Positions 1 through 7,191 are shown, counted from the stretch's first letter. The stretch is DNA of 13,368 bases from an uncultured Collinsella sp. (GCA_958427895.1 CAUADW010000045.1:1-13368); one strand, 5' to 3'. Translations and numbers: made by a program. The notes: generated by a model from the sequence alone, not told the origin.

Positions 1-49
1 TTGCCTTGCTCCGGGAAGTTCGCGAAGCCCACTTCCCGGAGCAAGGCAA
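1..49 (-). terminator. Probable xfp terminator hairpin (window edge)
   Basis: Positions 1-18 and 32-49 are a perfect 18-bp inverted repeat around a 13-nt loop that itself contains the palindrome TTCGCGAA. It lies about 40 bp past the xfp stop codon, where a minus-strand terminator is expected. Any U-tract would fall outside the window, so the terminator call is inferred; the hairpin is directly visible. Confidence 0.7.
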
Positions 50-89
50 CCCGCCCGGAGCAGGCCCCAGCGCGAGACCGTCCCGGATG

Positions 90-2618
90 CTATTCGTTGT
101 CGCCAGCGGTCATCTGCGTTGCGGAGAGCGCGCCGTCGGCAGCGGTTGCGGCTGCGGCGTCGGGCCAGACCCAGTCGGTAAAGGCCGGATGATCGAAGCC
201 CTCGTCGCACGCGAACTCAAAGGCCTCGGTGCGGAAAGCCTCCCACTCATCAATCTGCTCGGCAAACTTATCGGCGTCGACCATGCGCAGCACGTCGGCG
301 GCCAGGGCCCAGCGGTCCATGTTGTTCAGGCGCAGCATGTCGAACGGCGTGGTCGTGGAGCCCTTCTCCTCGTAGCCGTGGACGCGGAAGGCATCGTGGC
401 CGGGGCGGTTCCAGATCAGACGGCGAATCGTGCCGGCGTAGGCGTGGAATGCGAAGAGCACGGGCTTCTCACCGCGGCCAAACAGCTCGGCCCAGCGCTC
501 ATCGCTGATGGCTTGGTCGTTCTCGCAGACGTTCTGGATCTTGAGCAGGTCGACCACGTTGACGAACCACACCTTAATGCCCAGCTTGCGCAGCATGTCG
601 GTTGCAGCCAAAGCCTCGAGCGTCGGCACGTCGCCGCACGTGGCGACCACGACGTCGGCCTCGGCGAGCGAGTCGGCAGTCGATGCCCACTCCCAGGTCG
701 CTACGCCCTCGGCGAGCTCGGACCTGGCCTCGTCGACCGTCTGGAAGGTGGGGGCGGGCTGCTTGCCACAGAAGATGGCGTTGACGCAGTCGGTGGACTG
801 GTAGACGCGCTCGGCAACGGCAAGCGCCATGTTGGCGTCGGCCGGATAGTAGGCATTCACGATATGCGTGTCGTTGGCCTTGTTAAGCAGCAGGTCGATA
901 AAGCCGGGGTCCTGGTGCGAGAAGCCGTTGTGGTCCTGGCGCCAGACATGGCTCGACAGCAAAATGTTGAGACCGCTAATGGGGGCACGCCACGGAATCT
1001 CGCGCTTGGTGGCCTCGAGCCATTTGCAATGCTGGTTGACCATGGAATCGACCACGTGGACAAAGCTCTCGTAGGAGCTCCACACACCCGAGCGACCGGT
1101 GAGCACGTAGGCCTCGAGGAAGCCCTCGCACTGGTGCTCGGACAGCTGCTCGACAACCTTACCGGAACCGGCCAGCAGCTCGTCGTTGGCATCGTCCTCG
1201 TAGAAGCCGGCATCCCACTGCTTCTTGGTCACCTTGTAGGCAGCCTGCAGGCGGTTGGACGCAGTCTCGTCGGGACCGAAGATGCGGAAATCGTCCATGT
1301 TCTTGGCCAGAACGTCGGCAGTGTACTCGCCAAAGACGCGGGCAGCCTCGGTGGAGCCCCAGCCGTGGCCCTTGCTTGCGACGGGAATCTCGTGGGCATG
1401 AATATCGGGAAGTTCAAGCTCGCGGCGCACCTTGCCGCCGTTTGCATTGGGGTTGGCGCCAATGCGCAGCTCGCCGGTCGGCATAAAGGCCGTCACCTCG
1501 GGGCGCACCTGACCCTCGGGCGTAAAGAGCTCCTCGGGCTTGTAGGAGCGCAGCCACTCGCGCAGCACGCGGAAGTGCTCGTGGGTGTCCTTGGCACTCG
1601 CCAGCGGCACCTGATGGGCGCGCCAGGAGTCCTCGGTCTTCTTGCCATCAATCTGCTTGGGGCAGGTCCAACCCTTGGGCGTACGGAACACGATCATGGG
1701 ATAGGCCGGACGGACCACGGTCTCGCCCGCAGTGGCCTGAGCCATAGCGGTGGCCTTGATGTCGCAGATCTCATCGAAGACCTGCTCGAACAGGGCGGCA
1801 AAACGCGCGTGAATGCTTGCATGGCTCTCATCGTCGAAACCGGCGACAAAGAAGTGCGGTTTATAGCCCATGCCTTCAAAGAACTTGGTGAGCTCTTCGT
1901 CGGACACGCGGGCAAGGATGGTGGGATTGGCAATCTTGTAGCCGTTGAGGTGCAGGATCGGCAGGACGATACCGTCGGTTGCCGGGTTCACGAGCTTGTT
2001 GGACTGCCAGGAAGTCGCAAGCGGACCGGTCTCGGACTCGCCGTCGCCCACCACGGCCACGGCCAGCAGGCTCGGGTTGTCCATGACGGCGCCGTAGGCG
2101 TGGCTGAGCGTGTAGCCGAGCTCGCCGCCCTCGTGGATGGAGCCGGGCGTCTCGGGCGCAAAGTGGCTCGGGATGCCGCCGGGATAAGAGAACTGGCGGA
2201 AGAACTTCTGCAGGCCAGCCTCGTCATTGGTGATGTCGGGGCGAATCTCGCGGTAGGTACCATCGAGCAGCGACTGGGCGGTACCGGCGGGGCCACCGTG
2301 ACCCGGGCCCATCAAGAAAATGGCGTTCTGGTTGTGATCGGCGATGAGGCGGTTGACATGACCGAACAGGAAGTTGATGCCGGGCGTGGTGCCCCAGTGA
2401 CCGACCAGGCGGTGCTTAACGTCCGGACGACCAAAGTCGCGCACCTCACCGGTTTTCTCATCAACAAAGTCGGTGCGCATCAGCGGGTTAGAGCGAAGGT
2501 AGATCTGACCGACGGACAGATAGTTCGATGCGCGCCAATACAGATCGACGCCCCCGAGCTCGGAAGCCGGCACCTCGTGTCCCAGCTTTTGCCACGGCGT
2601 CCCCAGTGTTTTAGCCAT
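90..2618 (-). CDS. xfp: Xylulose-5-phosphate/fructose-6-phosphate phosphoketolase
   Basis: This 842-residue cytoplasmic ThDP enzyme phosphorolytically cleaves xylulose-5-P (and, in XFP forms, fructose-6-P) to acetyl phosphate plus glyceraldehyde-3-P (or erythrose-4-P), the key step of the phosphoketolase/bifid shunt. Family motifs seen are HWGTTPG (74-80), GPGHGGPA (104-111), the ThDP/Mg motif from GDGESETGP (191) to NGYKI (225-229), and a C-terminal half typical of XFP. The length is slightly above the usual roughly 790-830 because of an Ala-rich tail (about 815-842). The ATG at 2618 has AAGGGA about 9 nt upstream. It lies just downstream of a LacI-family gene on the same strand, and its promoter holds two LacI-type palindromes, so carbohydrate-responsive control is likely. 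Dual substrate use cannot be read from sequence alone. Confidence 0.96.
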   Translation of the reverse strand: MAKTLGTPWQKLGHEVPASELGGVDLYWRASNYLSVGQIYLRSNPLMRTDFVDEKTGEVRDFGRPDVKHRLVGHWGTTPGINFLFGHVNRLIADHNQNAIFLMGPGHGGPAGTAQSLLDGTYREIRPDITNDEAGLQKFFRQFSYPGGIPSHFAPETPGSIHEGGELGYTLSHAYGAVMDNPSLLAVAVVGDGESETGPLATSWQSNKLVNPATDGIVLPILHLNGYKIANPTILARVSDEELTKFFEGMGYKPHFFVAGFDDESHASIHARFAALFEQVFDEICDIKATAMAQATAGETVVRPAYPMIVFRTPKGWTCPKQIDGKKTEDSWRAHQVPLASAKDTHEHFRVLREWLRSYKPEELFTPEGQVRPEVTAFMPTGELRIGANPNANGGKVRRELELPDIHAHEIPVASKGHGWGSTEAARVFGEYTADVLAKNMDDFRIFGPDETASNRLQAAYKVTKKQWDAGFYEDDANDELLAGSGKVVEQLSEHQCEGFLEAYVLTGRSGVWSSYESFVHVVDSMVNQHCKWLEATKREIPWRAPISGLNILLSSHVWRQDHNGFSHQDPGFIDLLLNKANDTHIVNAYYPADANMALAVAERVYQSTDCVNAIFCGKQPAPTFQTVDEARSELAEGVATWEWASTADSLAEADVVVATCGDVPTLEALAATDMLRKLGIKVWFVNVVDLLKIQNVCENDQAISDERWAELFGRGEKPVLFAFHAYAGTIRRLIWNRPGHDAFRVHGYEEKGSTTTPFDMLRLNNMDRWALAADVLRMVDADKFAEQIDEWEAFRTEAFEFACDEGFDHPAFTDWVWPDAAAATAADGALSATQMTAGDNE

Positions 2619-2676
2619 TGTTTATGTCCCTTCGCTGTGCGGTCACCCTCCGATACGGCAACCATTCGTTGGGACT

Positions 2677-2682
2677 AGTATA
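2677..2682 (-). promoter_or_regulatory. xfp promoter, -10 element
   Basis: On the minus strand a TATACT hexamer lies about 60 nt before the xfp ATG. No good -35 is visible at the matching distance (near 2700-2705, read as CATGAT or CCATGA). This weak -35, with palindromes on both sides of it, suggests a regulated promoter. The predicted transcript start is near 2670, giving a leader of about 50 nt. Confidence 0.5.
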
Positions 2683-2687
2683 TTTGC

Positions 2688-2724
2688 TAAAACGTTTTAT
2701 CATGGTGAAAAAACGTTTTATCAT
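2688..2724. promoter_or_regulatory. Tandem CG-centred operators upstream of xfp
   Basis: The 15-bp sequence AAAACGTTTTATCAT occurs twice, at 2689-2703 and 2710-2724. Each copy contains the perfect palindrome AAAACGTTTT, and the centres are exactly 21 bp apart, two helical turns on one DNA face. The first palindrome extends to 12 bp (2688-2699), sits directly upstream of the -10 hexamer and covers the spacer; the second lies just beyond the expected -35. A/T-rich half-sites around a central CG are typical LacI-family operators, and a LacI-family gene is next door. The binding protein is inferred. Confidence 0.7.
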
Positions 2725-2822
2725 CCTTATCAATCGCATCGATCAACAAAACGCGACATTCACCTGCGGCATTGCCTGTCACAGGTGCTCCACATTCAGT
2801 CTCTGCAAATTGATAAACGTGT

Positions 2823-3851
2823 TTAGTTGTGTTTAGTAAGCTCGAGCACGCTGCCCTTAACGATAAGCGCCGGCTCCAGAACGACCTCTTCGGCACGCCT
2901 ACCGCCCCTACCGGCAAGACGCTTGGACATGCAGCCAAAAGCATGCTCCGCAAGGACACCAGGATCCTGCTCAATCGCAGTCAGTGCCGGTTCAAAGAGA
3001 ACGTCGGCCGCCGAGTTGTCATAGCTTACGACCGAAATATCGCCCGGGATGCTCTTCCCCATCTCGTGCAGGCGCTTGAGCAAACCGAGGGCAATGTTGT
3101 CCGAGCTTGCGAACACGGCAGTGGCGTCGGTTGCGAGCACCGCCTCCGAGGCCTCGTAGGCACTCGGAATGTAGTACTCGCTCTCAAACTCCAGGCGCGC
3201 GTCGATGGGCAGTCCCACCTCGCGCAGCGCGCGCTCGTAACCGGCGAGTCGCTTGCGGCCCGTATTGGAGCGACGCGCGTTAACCAGACAGGCGATGCGG
3301 CGATGACCCTGCTCGATCAGATAGCGGGTAGCCATGTAGCCACCCATCTCGTGGTCGAACATCACCTTGTCGCACTCGAGCCCCTCAATGGCACGGTCGA
3401 CCATTACCGCCGGTATGGGCAGATGGCTGACTTCTTCGCGCAGGGCGCGGTCGTCGGAGAACTCGTCACCCACCACCAGAAAGACGCCGTCGACGCCGCG
3501 CGTCACCAGCTGGCGCAGCAGCTCAAGATCGTCGTCGGCACTTCCACCCGAGCTGGTAATAAAGAGCGCGTAACCGTCCTCGCGGCAGCGCTTTTCCAAG
3601 CTGCCGGCGAGCGAGGCAAAAAAGCGGCTCTCGATATTGGGAACGATAAGGCCCAGCGTGCGCGACTCGCGCATGACCAGGCTGCGCGCGATCTGGTTAG
3701 GGACATAGTGGTTGCGCGCCGCGACCTCCTTGATGAGCTTGCGGTTTTCTTCCGAGATGCGGCAGGGCCGATTATTGAGAACAAGCGAGACCGACGAGGG
3801 GGAAAGCCCCACCTCCTGGGCAATCTGCTTGAGAGTAACTTTGTTGCCCAT
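2823..3851 (-). CDS. LacI-family transcriptional regulator
   Basis: This is a 342-residue DNA-binding repressor/activator of the LacI/GalR family. The N-terminal helix-turn-helix is at about 5-26 (VTLKQIAQEVGLSPSSVSLV), followed by the hinge helix PNQIARSL (51-58) and a periplasmic-binding-protein-like sensor domain (about 64-335) with typical segments such as RTLGLIVPNI, FASSDNIALG and DISVVSYDN. The frame stays open far upstream, antisense to murB, but the ATG at 3851 is chosen because AAGGAG lies 5 nt before it and the family N-terminus begins there. It sits immediately upstream of xfp on the same strand, with no convincing terminator between them, so it is the best candidate regulator of xfp and some read-through is possible. 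The effector sugar cannot be deduced. Confidence 0.93.
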   Translation of the reverse strand: MGNKVTLKQIAQEVGLSPSSVSLVLNNRPCRISEENRKLIKEVAARNHYVPNQIARSLVMRESRTLGLIVPNIESRFFASLAGSLEKRCREDGYALFITSSGGSADDDLELLRQLVTRGVDGVFLVVGDEFSDDRALREEVSHLPIPAVMVDRAIEGLECDKVMFDHEMGGYMATRYLIEQGHRRIACLVNARRSNTGRKRLAGYERALREVGLPIDARLEFESEYYIPSAYEASEAVLATDATAVFASSDNIALGLLKRLHEMGKSIPGDISVVSYDNSAADVLFEPALTAIEQDPGVLAEHAFGCMSKRLAGRGGRRAEEVVLEPALIVKGSVLELTKHN

Positions 3852-3886
3852 CTCGCTCCTTCCGAGTATTCGCGCAATCTCTTGAA

Positions 3887-3892
3887 AGTATA
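3887..3892 (-). promoter_or_regulatory. lacI-type gene promoter, -10 element
   Basis: A TATACT hexamer on the minus strand lies about 35 nt upstream of the regulator's ATG. No convincing -35 is seen at 16-18 bp. The identical hexamer occurs upstream of xfp and galE. Confidence 0.4.
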
Positions 3893-3985
3893 GCGACCGT
3901 CCCTCTACCTCGCTGATAAACACTTTACCAATCCGGTAGACGGCTGTTTTATCGCCGCCAGCGCACCAAATCCGTCCGGGTGGGG

Positions 3986-3991
3986 TATATT
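3986..3991 (+). promoter_or_regulatory. murB promoter, -10 element
   Basis: TATATT lies about 44 nt upstream of the murB ATG, giving a predicted start near 3998 and a leader of roughly 37 nt. The -35 region is weak. The perfect palindrome CAATCGATTG (3993-4002) overlaps the predicted start site and could be an operator, though this is not demonstrated. Confidence 0.4.
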
Positions 3992-4034
3992 GCAATCGAT
4001 TGATGACAACGACCACCAAAAGGCGGATATTCGT

Positions 4035-4997
4035 ATGCACGAGAACGACTTTTTTAACGAGGACCTGCTGTGCGCGCTTGCTGGCGTTGCCGGCGAGGAC
4101 AACGTGCTGATGAGCGAGCCCATGCGCGAGCACACCACGTTTAAAATCGGCGGCCCGGCCGACGTCTTTGTCACGCCCGATACCGAGCAGGGCCTCGTCG
4201 CCACGCTCGATACCTGCTATCGCTGCGATCTGCCCCTCACCATCGTGGGCAACGGCTCCGACTTGCTCGTCGGTGACAAGGGCATCCGCGGCGTCGTCGT
4301 GGCACTGGGCGAGGGCCTCTCCGACATTACGGTCAACGGCACGCACGTCACGGCAGCAGCCGGCGCCTTGCTTTCCGATGTCGCCGCGGCAGCAGCCGAG
4401 GCCGGTCTCACCGGCATGGAGCCCATCTCGGGCATCCCCGGATCGGTCGGCGGCGCCTGCTACATGAACGCCGGTGCCTACGGTGCCTGCATGGCCGATG
4501 TGCTGGAGTCCGTGCGCGTCTACAAACCCGCTCGCCAGCTCGACGACGGCACCCGCGGCAGCGGCAATATCATCGAGTTCGATGTCGACGAGCTCAACCT
4601 GGGTTATCGAAAGAGCCGCATCGCCGATGACGGCTTTATCGTGCTTTCGGCCACCTTCAATCTCGCCCCGGGCAACGCCGCGATGATCAAGGCCGACATG
4701 GACGACTACCGCCAGCGCCGCGAGGACAAGCAGCCACTCGACATGCCGAGCGCCGGCTCCACCTTCAAGCGCCCCGAGGGCCACTTTGCCGGCAAGCTCA
4801 TCATGGACGCCGGTCTGCGCGGCCATGCTGTCGGCGGCGCGCAGGTAAGTGAGAAGCACTGCGGCTTTATCGTCAACGCCGACCACGCCACCGCCGCCGA
4901 TGTCGACGAACTCATCCGCGACATCCAAGCCAAAGTCAAAGACCAATTCGACGTAGACCTAGAACCCGAAGTCCACCGAGTAGGCGAATTTTTATAG
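4035..4997 (+). CDS. murB: UDP-N-acetylenolpyruvoylglucosamine reductase (MurB)
   Basis: This 320-residue cytoplasmic flavoprotein reduces UDP-GlcNAc-enolpyruvate to UDP-MurNAc with NADPH, the second committed step of peptidoglycan precursor synthesis. Visible motifs are TTFKIGGPAD (34-43), the FAD-binding VGNGSDLLV (71-79), SGIPGSVGGACYMNAGAYG (132-150), YRKSR (191-195), and AGSTFKRP (240-247), where Ser242 is the expected proton donor. The C-terminal LEPEV (309-313) carries the conserved Glu312. The layout fits the shorter type II MurB. An upstream TTG at 3990 is in frame, but the ATG at 4035 is preferred: AAGGCGG lies about 8 nt before it, and the TTG would overlap the -10 hexamer. It is divergent from the LacI-type gene and ends just before a strong hairpin, so it is probably monocistronic. 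Confidence 0.95.
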   Translation: MHENDFFNEDLLCALAGVAGEDNVLMSEPMREHTTFKIGGPADVFVTPDTEQGLVATLDTCYRCDLPLTIVGNGSDLLVGDKGIRGVVVALGEGLSDITVNGTHVTAAAGALLSDVAAAAAEAGLTGMEPISGIPGSVGGACYMNAGAYGACMADVLESVRVYKPARQLDDGTRGSGNIIEFDVDELNLGYRKSRIADDGFIVLSATFNLAPGNAAMIKADMDDYRQRREDKQPLDMPSAGSTFKRPEGHFAGKLIMDAGLRGHAVGGAQVSEKHCGFIVNADHATAADVDELIRDIQAKVKDQFDVDLEPEVHRVGEFL

Positions 4998-5026
4998 CCC
5001 GCTCGCCGCGGTCCACTTTAATTAAT

Positions 5027-5060
5027 AACGGGACAAGTGATGTAGCTCACTTGTCCCGTT
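5027..5060. terminator. Bidirectional terminator between murB and convergent gene
   Basis: A perfect 14-bp stem (5027-5040 with 5047-5060) closes a 6-nt loop. It is followed by TTCATTT on the plus strand and by an A/T-rich flank on the minus strand. It lies between the stops of two convergent genes, so it can serve both. Confidence 0.9.
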
Positions 5061-5065
5061 TTCAT

Positions 5066-5479
5066 TTATTTGCGAAGAACATCGGCCATCCGCAGGATTG
5101 AAATCATCGACCGATAAGTGAGTTCCACCTTTTCGCCCGCAAGCAGTCGTTTCGAGCCAATCTCATCTAGCCCCACAAGGCGAGAAAACAGCAAGCTACT
5201 CATCGTGCCCTCGTCAATTGATTCCTTTATGGTCTTCAAAACGTCCGTATCATGAAGCGACGCCGAGCTGTAGGGGGCAACACGAGCGGAACTCTCAATT
5301 AACGACGAGACAAAAGGATGGAGATGCTTTGGACATAGTCCATCAAACACCACATCCCCATTGTCATCCGAGCCGACTAGTCGCCAACTATAATGATCGA
5401 CCCAGTCGTCTCCGTCATATATGGTGTCCATGAGCAACTTCCCGTCTAGAGAGAAACCTGTTTGAACATCGGGGCGCAA
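5066..5479 (-). CDS. Hypothetical protein, possible small HTH-type or truncated gene
   Basis: I do not recognise this 137-residue reading frame. It begins at TTG (5479) with no clear ribosome site and a TGA stop four codons upstream. An alternative start is the ATG at 5431 (121 aa), preceded by GGGAAG. The N-terminal half is acidic and rich in aromatic residues (DTIYDGDDWVDHYSW, 18-32). The C-terminal 94-134 has the rough periodicity of an XRE-like helix-turn-helix (SRLVGLDEIGSKRLLAGEK), a weak resemblance only. The patch is visibly richer in A+T than its neighbours, which suggests later acquisition or a decaying remnant. Its stop is 6 bp from the hairpin shared with murB. It could be a 5'-truncated pseudogene. 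Confidence 0.5.
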   Translation of the reverse strand: MRPDVQTGFSLDGKLLMDTIYDGDDWVDHYSWRLVGSDDNGDVVFDGLCPKHLHPFVSSLIESSARVAPYSSASLHDTDVLKTIKESIDEGTMSSLLFSRLVGLDEIGSKRLLAGEKVELTYRSMISILRMADVLRK

Positions 5480-5690
5480 GACCGCAATTCATCTAGGACC
5501 CGCAGCAGCTCCGACCCAACGCACCACACGACAATTGTATATTGCGACTATTTTAGATCTACATGATCAGTTCGAGTTCGCAACAAGGCGTTTATTGCAG
5601 CTAGGTTATATTTCATTTTCCACTTTGATGAGCCGTCGGCTCCAAATTCCAAAACCGAAGTCCACGGAGTCGATAATTTTATTTAAAAAG
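5480..5690. other. A+T-richer intergenic stretch, nothing identified
   Basis: No credible gene, RNA gene or repeat was found. The frames open here run into the downstream terminator hairpin and have no ribosome site, so they look like chance. It may include a promoter or the lost 5' part of the neighbouring hypothetical gene; neither can be shown. Confidence 0.4.
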
Positions 5691-5710
5691 AAGGCCCCGA
5701 AAGGGGCCTT
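5691..5710 (-). terminator. Intrinsic terminator, minus strand
   Basis: The stem AAGGCCCC (5691-5698) pairs with GGGGCCTT (5703-5710) around a GAAA tetraloop. Read on the minus strand it is followed by CTTTTTAAATAAAAT, a good U-tract; the plus-strand side lacks one. It would stop transcripts from the secreted hydrolase gene that pass the inverted-repeat element. Confidence 0.8.
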
Positions 5711-5763
5711 CGCCATCTTTATATCAGACAACCAGTCCGGTGTGTCGCGCTTTGAACCCGGAA

Positions 5764-5894
5764 GGTCCGGGACTGCGGGCGAGGCATAAGGTTGGTCGCG
5801 AGTTCCGCACGCAAAGAAGGCCACTTAATGTGGCCTTCGTCTTGCGCAGGACTGTAGAGCAGGCAACCTTATGCCTCGCCCGCGGTCCCGGACC
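5764..5894. repeat. 131-bp element bounded by 31-bp inverted repeats
   Basis: Positions 5764-5794 and 5864-5894 are inverted repeats matching at 30 of 31 positions. The one difference (5774 against 5884) is a G-U wobble in a plus-strand transcript but an A-C mismatch in a minus-strand one. The 69-nt interior holds a second hairpin (5816-5824 with 5830-5838), extended by CGCAA/TTGCG (5810-5814 with 5842-5846), so the whole element can fold as one long stem. The right arm starts 19 bp past the stop of the secreted hydrolase gene. A shorter stem (5757-5762 with 5766-5771) would compete with the left arm. It could be a miniature mobile element or an unusually long 3' processing/termination structure. 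Confidence 0.8.
5816..5838. terminator. Inner hairpin of the inverted-repeat element
   Basis: GAAGGCCAC pairs perfectly with GTGGCCTTC around the loop TTAAT. The flanks on the minus strand (CTTTGCG) and plus strand (GTCTTGCG) are only weakly U-rich, so termination efficiency is uncertain. It lies downstream of the secreted hydrolase gene. Confidence 0.5.
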
Positions 5895-5913
5895 AACTTA
5901 CTTCAAACCGCAG

Positions 5914-7119
5914 CTACGACAGCGCAATACCGCCAAGCCAGCCCCAACGCACGCCAGAGCCAGTGCCATAGAAGCTAATAAACGAATCGAGCGACTTAGA
6001 CGTAATGGCACCCTCGTTGCTCATAACGATGCCGCCGCCAACGTAGATACCCACATGACCGTAGATAAGGCCCGGAGCACCCGTGCCGCTATGCGATGAG
6101 TCGGCCACGATCATGCCCACCTGCAGCGCCGAGCGGTCGGAGCTATAGCACCAGGCGTTAAACATGTCGCACGCATTGCCTCCAAAGTAGCCAACGCCGG
6201 CGTTACGGAAGACATTGGTGACCCACGCCGCGCACCAGTTCTGACCCGGCGAAGGCGTGGAGTAGCACGCGTTGACGACGGCCTGCTGCTTGCCCGAGCC
6301 GGCATTCTGCTGCGGAGTTCCGGGCGCATACGATCCACCGCCCGAGCTCGAACCACCCGAGTAGGAATTGTTCTTGTTCGCGGCGGCCGCGGCAGCGGCG
6401 GCCTTCCTGGCAGCCTCCTCGGCCTGGGCGGCAGCGAGAATCTCGGAATCACGCTGAGCCATGAGCTCCTTGACGTCGTCGGAAAGACCGCTCAGCACGG
6501 TCTGGACCTCTTGCTGCTTGGCCTGCATGTCCTGCATCTGGGCAGTCTGCTGGTCCTTGAGCTTCTCCAAGTCGGCCTTCTGCGACTCAAGCTCGGTCTT
6601 TTGCGCATCGAGCTCTTCCTGGATGGCCTGAATGTCCTCGATGGCGTCGCGGTCGCTCTTGTTGATCTTCTCAACATAGTGCGCATTGGCGACGAGTTCC
6701 TCAAACGAACCCGAGGCGAGCAGCAGCGACAGGATGTTGGTGCCGCCCGACTTATAGCTGGCGGAAACGCGATCGGAAAGATCGCCGCGCTTCTTTTTGA
6801 GCTCGGCCTTCTTTTCGTCAATCTGCGCCTGCGTGCTGTCAATCTGGCCCTGTACGCCCTCGATATCGTTGAGGGTCTGGGCGTTCTTGTTGGCCAGCGC
6901 CGCGTATTCATTTGCGATGCTGTCGAGCTGGGCCTGGACCTCGTCAAGCTGAGCCTGGGCCGCATTGAGCTTGTCGGTGGTTTCCTTGGTGGCCTCCGCA
7001 GCATGGGCGCGAGCGGGCAGACCAAAAAGAACGGCTGCAGAAGCTACGCCGAACAGGGCCTTGAGGGCAGTGCGACGCGAAAGCTCCTGGGAAAGGATGG
7101 AATCGCTGTTTGGTGACAT
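5914..7119 (-). CDS. Secreted coiled-coil peptidoglycan hydrolase (PcsB-like N-terminus, NlpC/P60- or CHAP-like C-terminus)
   Basis: This 401-residue exported protein probably cleaves peptidoglycan cross-bridges or stem peptides during division or wall growth. The N-terminus has SRRTALK (14-20), then a hydrophobic stretch and a likely cleavage after AHA (38-40), which resembles a Tat signal. Residues about 43-240 form long Gln/Glu/Lys-rich coiled coils containing a PcsB-type segment (SYKSGGTNILSLLLASGSFE, 121-140). An Ala-rich then Gly/Ser-rich linker (about 228-275) leads to a cysteine peptidase-like domain with candidate Cys296 (NWCAAWV), His355 (YGHVGIYVGGG) and polar Asn368. I cannot separate CHAP from NlpC/P60 without a profile search. 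The ATG at 7119 has GGAG 6 nt upstream. It is divergent from galE. In Firmicutes, PcsB/CwlO-type proteins are often WalR- or FtsEX-linked; no such partner is visible here. Confidence 0.88.
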   Translation of the reverse strand: MSPNSDSILSQELSRRTALKALFGVASAAVLFGLPARAHAAEATKETTDKLNAAQAQLDEVQAQLDSIANEYAALANKNAQTLNDIEGVQGQIDSTQAQIDEKKAELKKKRGDLSDRVSASYKSGGTNILSLLLASGSFEELVANAHYVEKINKSDRDAIEDIQAIQEELDAQKTELESQKADLEKLKDQQTAQMQDMQAKQQEVQTVLSGLSDDVKELMAQRDSEILAAAQAEEAARKAAAAAAAANKNNSYSGGSSSGGGSYAPGTPQQNAGSGKQQAVVNACYSTPSPGQNWCAAWVTNVFRNAGVGYFGGNACDMFNAWCYSSDRSALQVGMIVADSSHSGTGAPGLIYGHVGIYVGGGIVMSNEGAITSKSLDSFISFYGTGSGVRWGWLGGIALS

Positions 7120-7163
7120 ATCTACTCCGTTACATGTTTATTTATATGTCGCTCAACTCATAC

Positions 7164-7191
7164 ATATTAGCGTACATATGGCGCGTCCCAA
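7164..7191 (-). promoter_or_regulatory. Candidate promoter of the secreted hydrolase gene
   Basis: On the minus strand TTGGGA (7186-7191) and TAATAT (7164-7169) are separated by 16 bp, about 45 nt before the ATG. Each matches the sigma-70-type consensus at four of six positions. No riboswitch fold such as the c-di-AMP (ydaO) motif was recognised in this leader. Confidence 0.4.

Noticed and set aside
6..2678. 890-codon open frame antisense to xfp
   Set aside because: It is the mirror of a strongly conserved enzyme in high-GC DNA, has no family motifs and no ribosome site, and overlaps the xfp promoter.
2755..2790. Terminator between the LacI gene and xfp
   Set aside because: Only a 6-bp CACCTG/CAGGTG stem with a long loop and no U-tract is present, so it is too weak to call.
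3852..4946. Upstream extension of the LacI frame to a 707-codon protein
   Set aside because: The extra part is antisense to murB and low in complexity; the LacI family N-terminus and a strong ribosome site define the start at 3851.
5740..5800. Possible tRNA, because the minus strand reads GGGTTCAAAGC like a T-loop
   Set aside because: The flanking bases do not pair as a T-stem, and no acceptor, D or anticodon arms can be built.
5535..5824. Small open frames on both strands (84 and 72 codons)
   Set aside because: Both translate through the terminator hairpin and inverted-repeat arm and have no ribosome site or recognisable domain.
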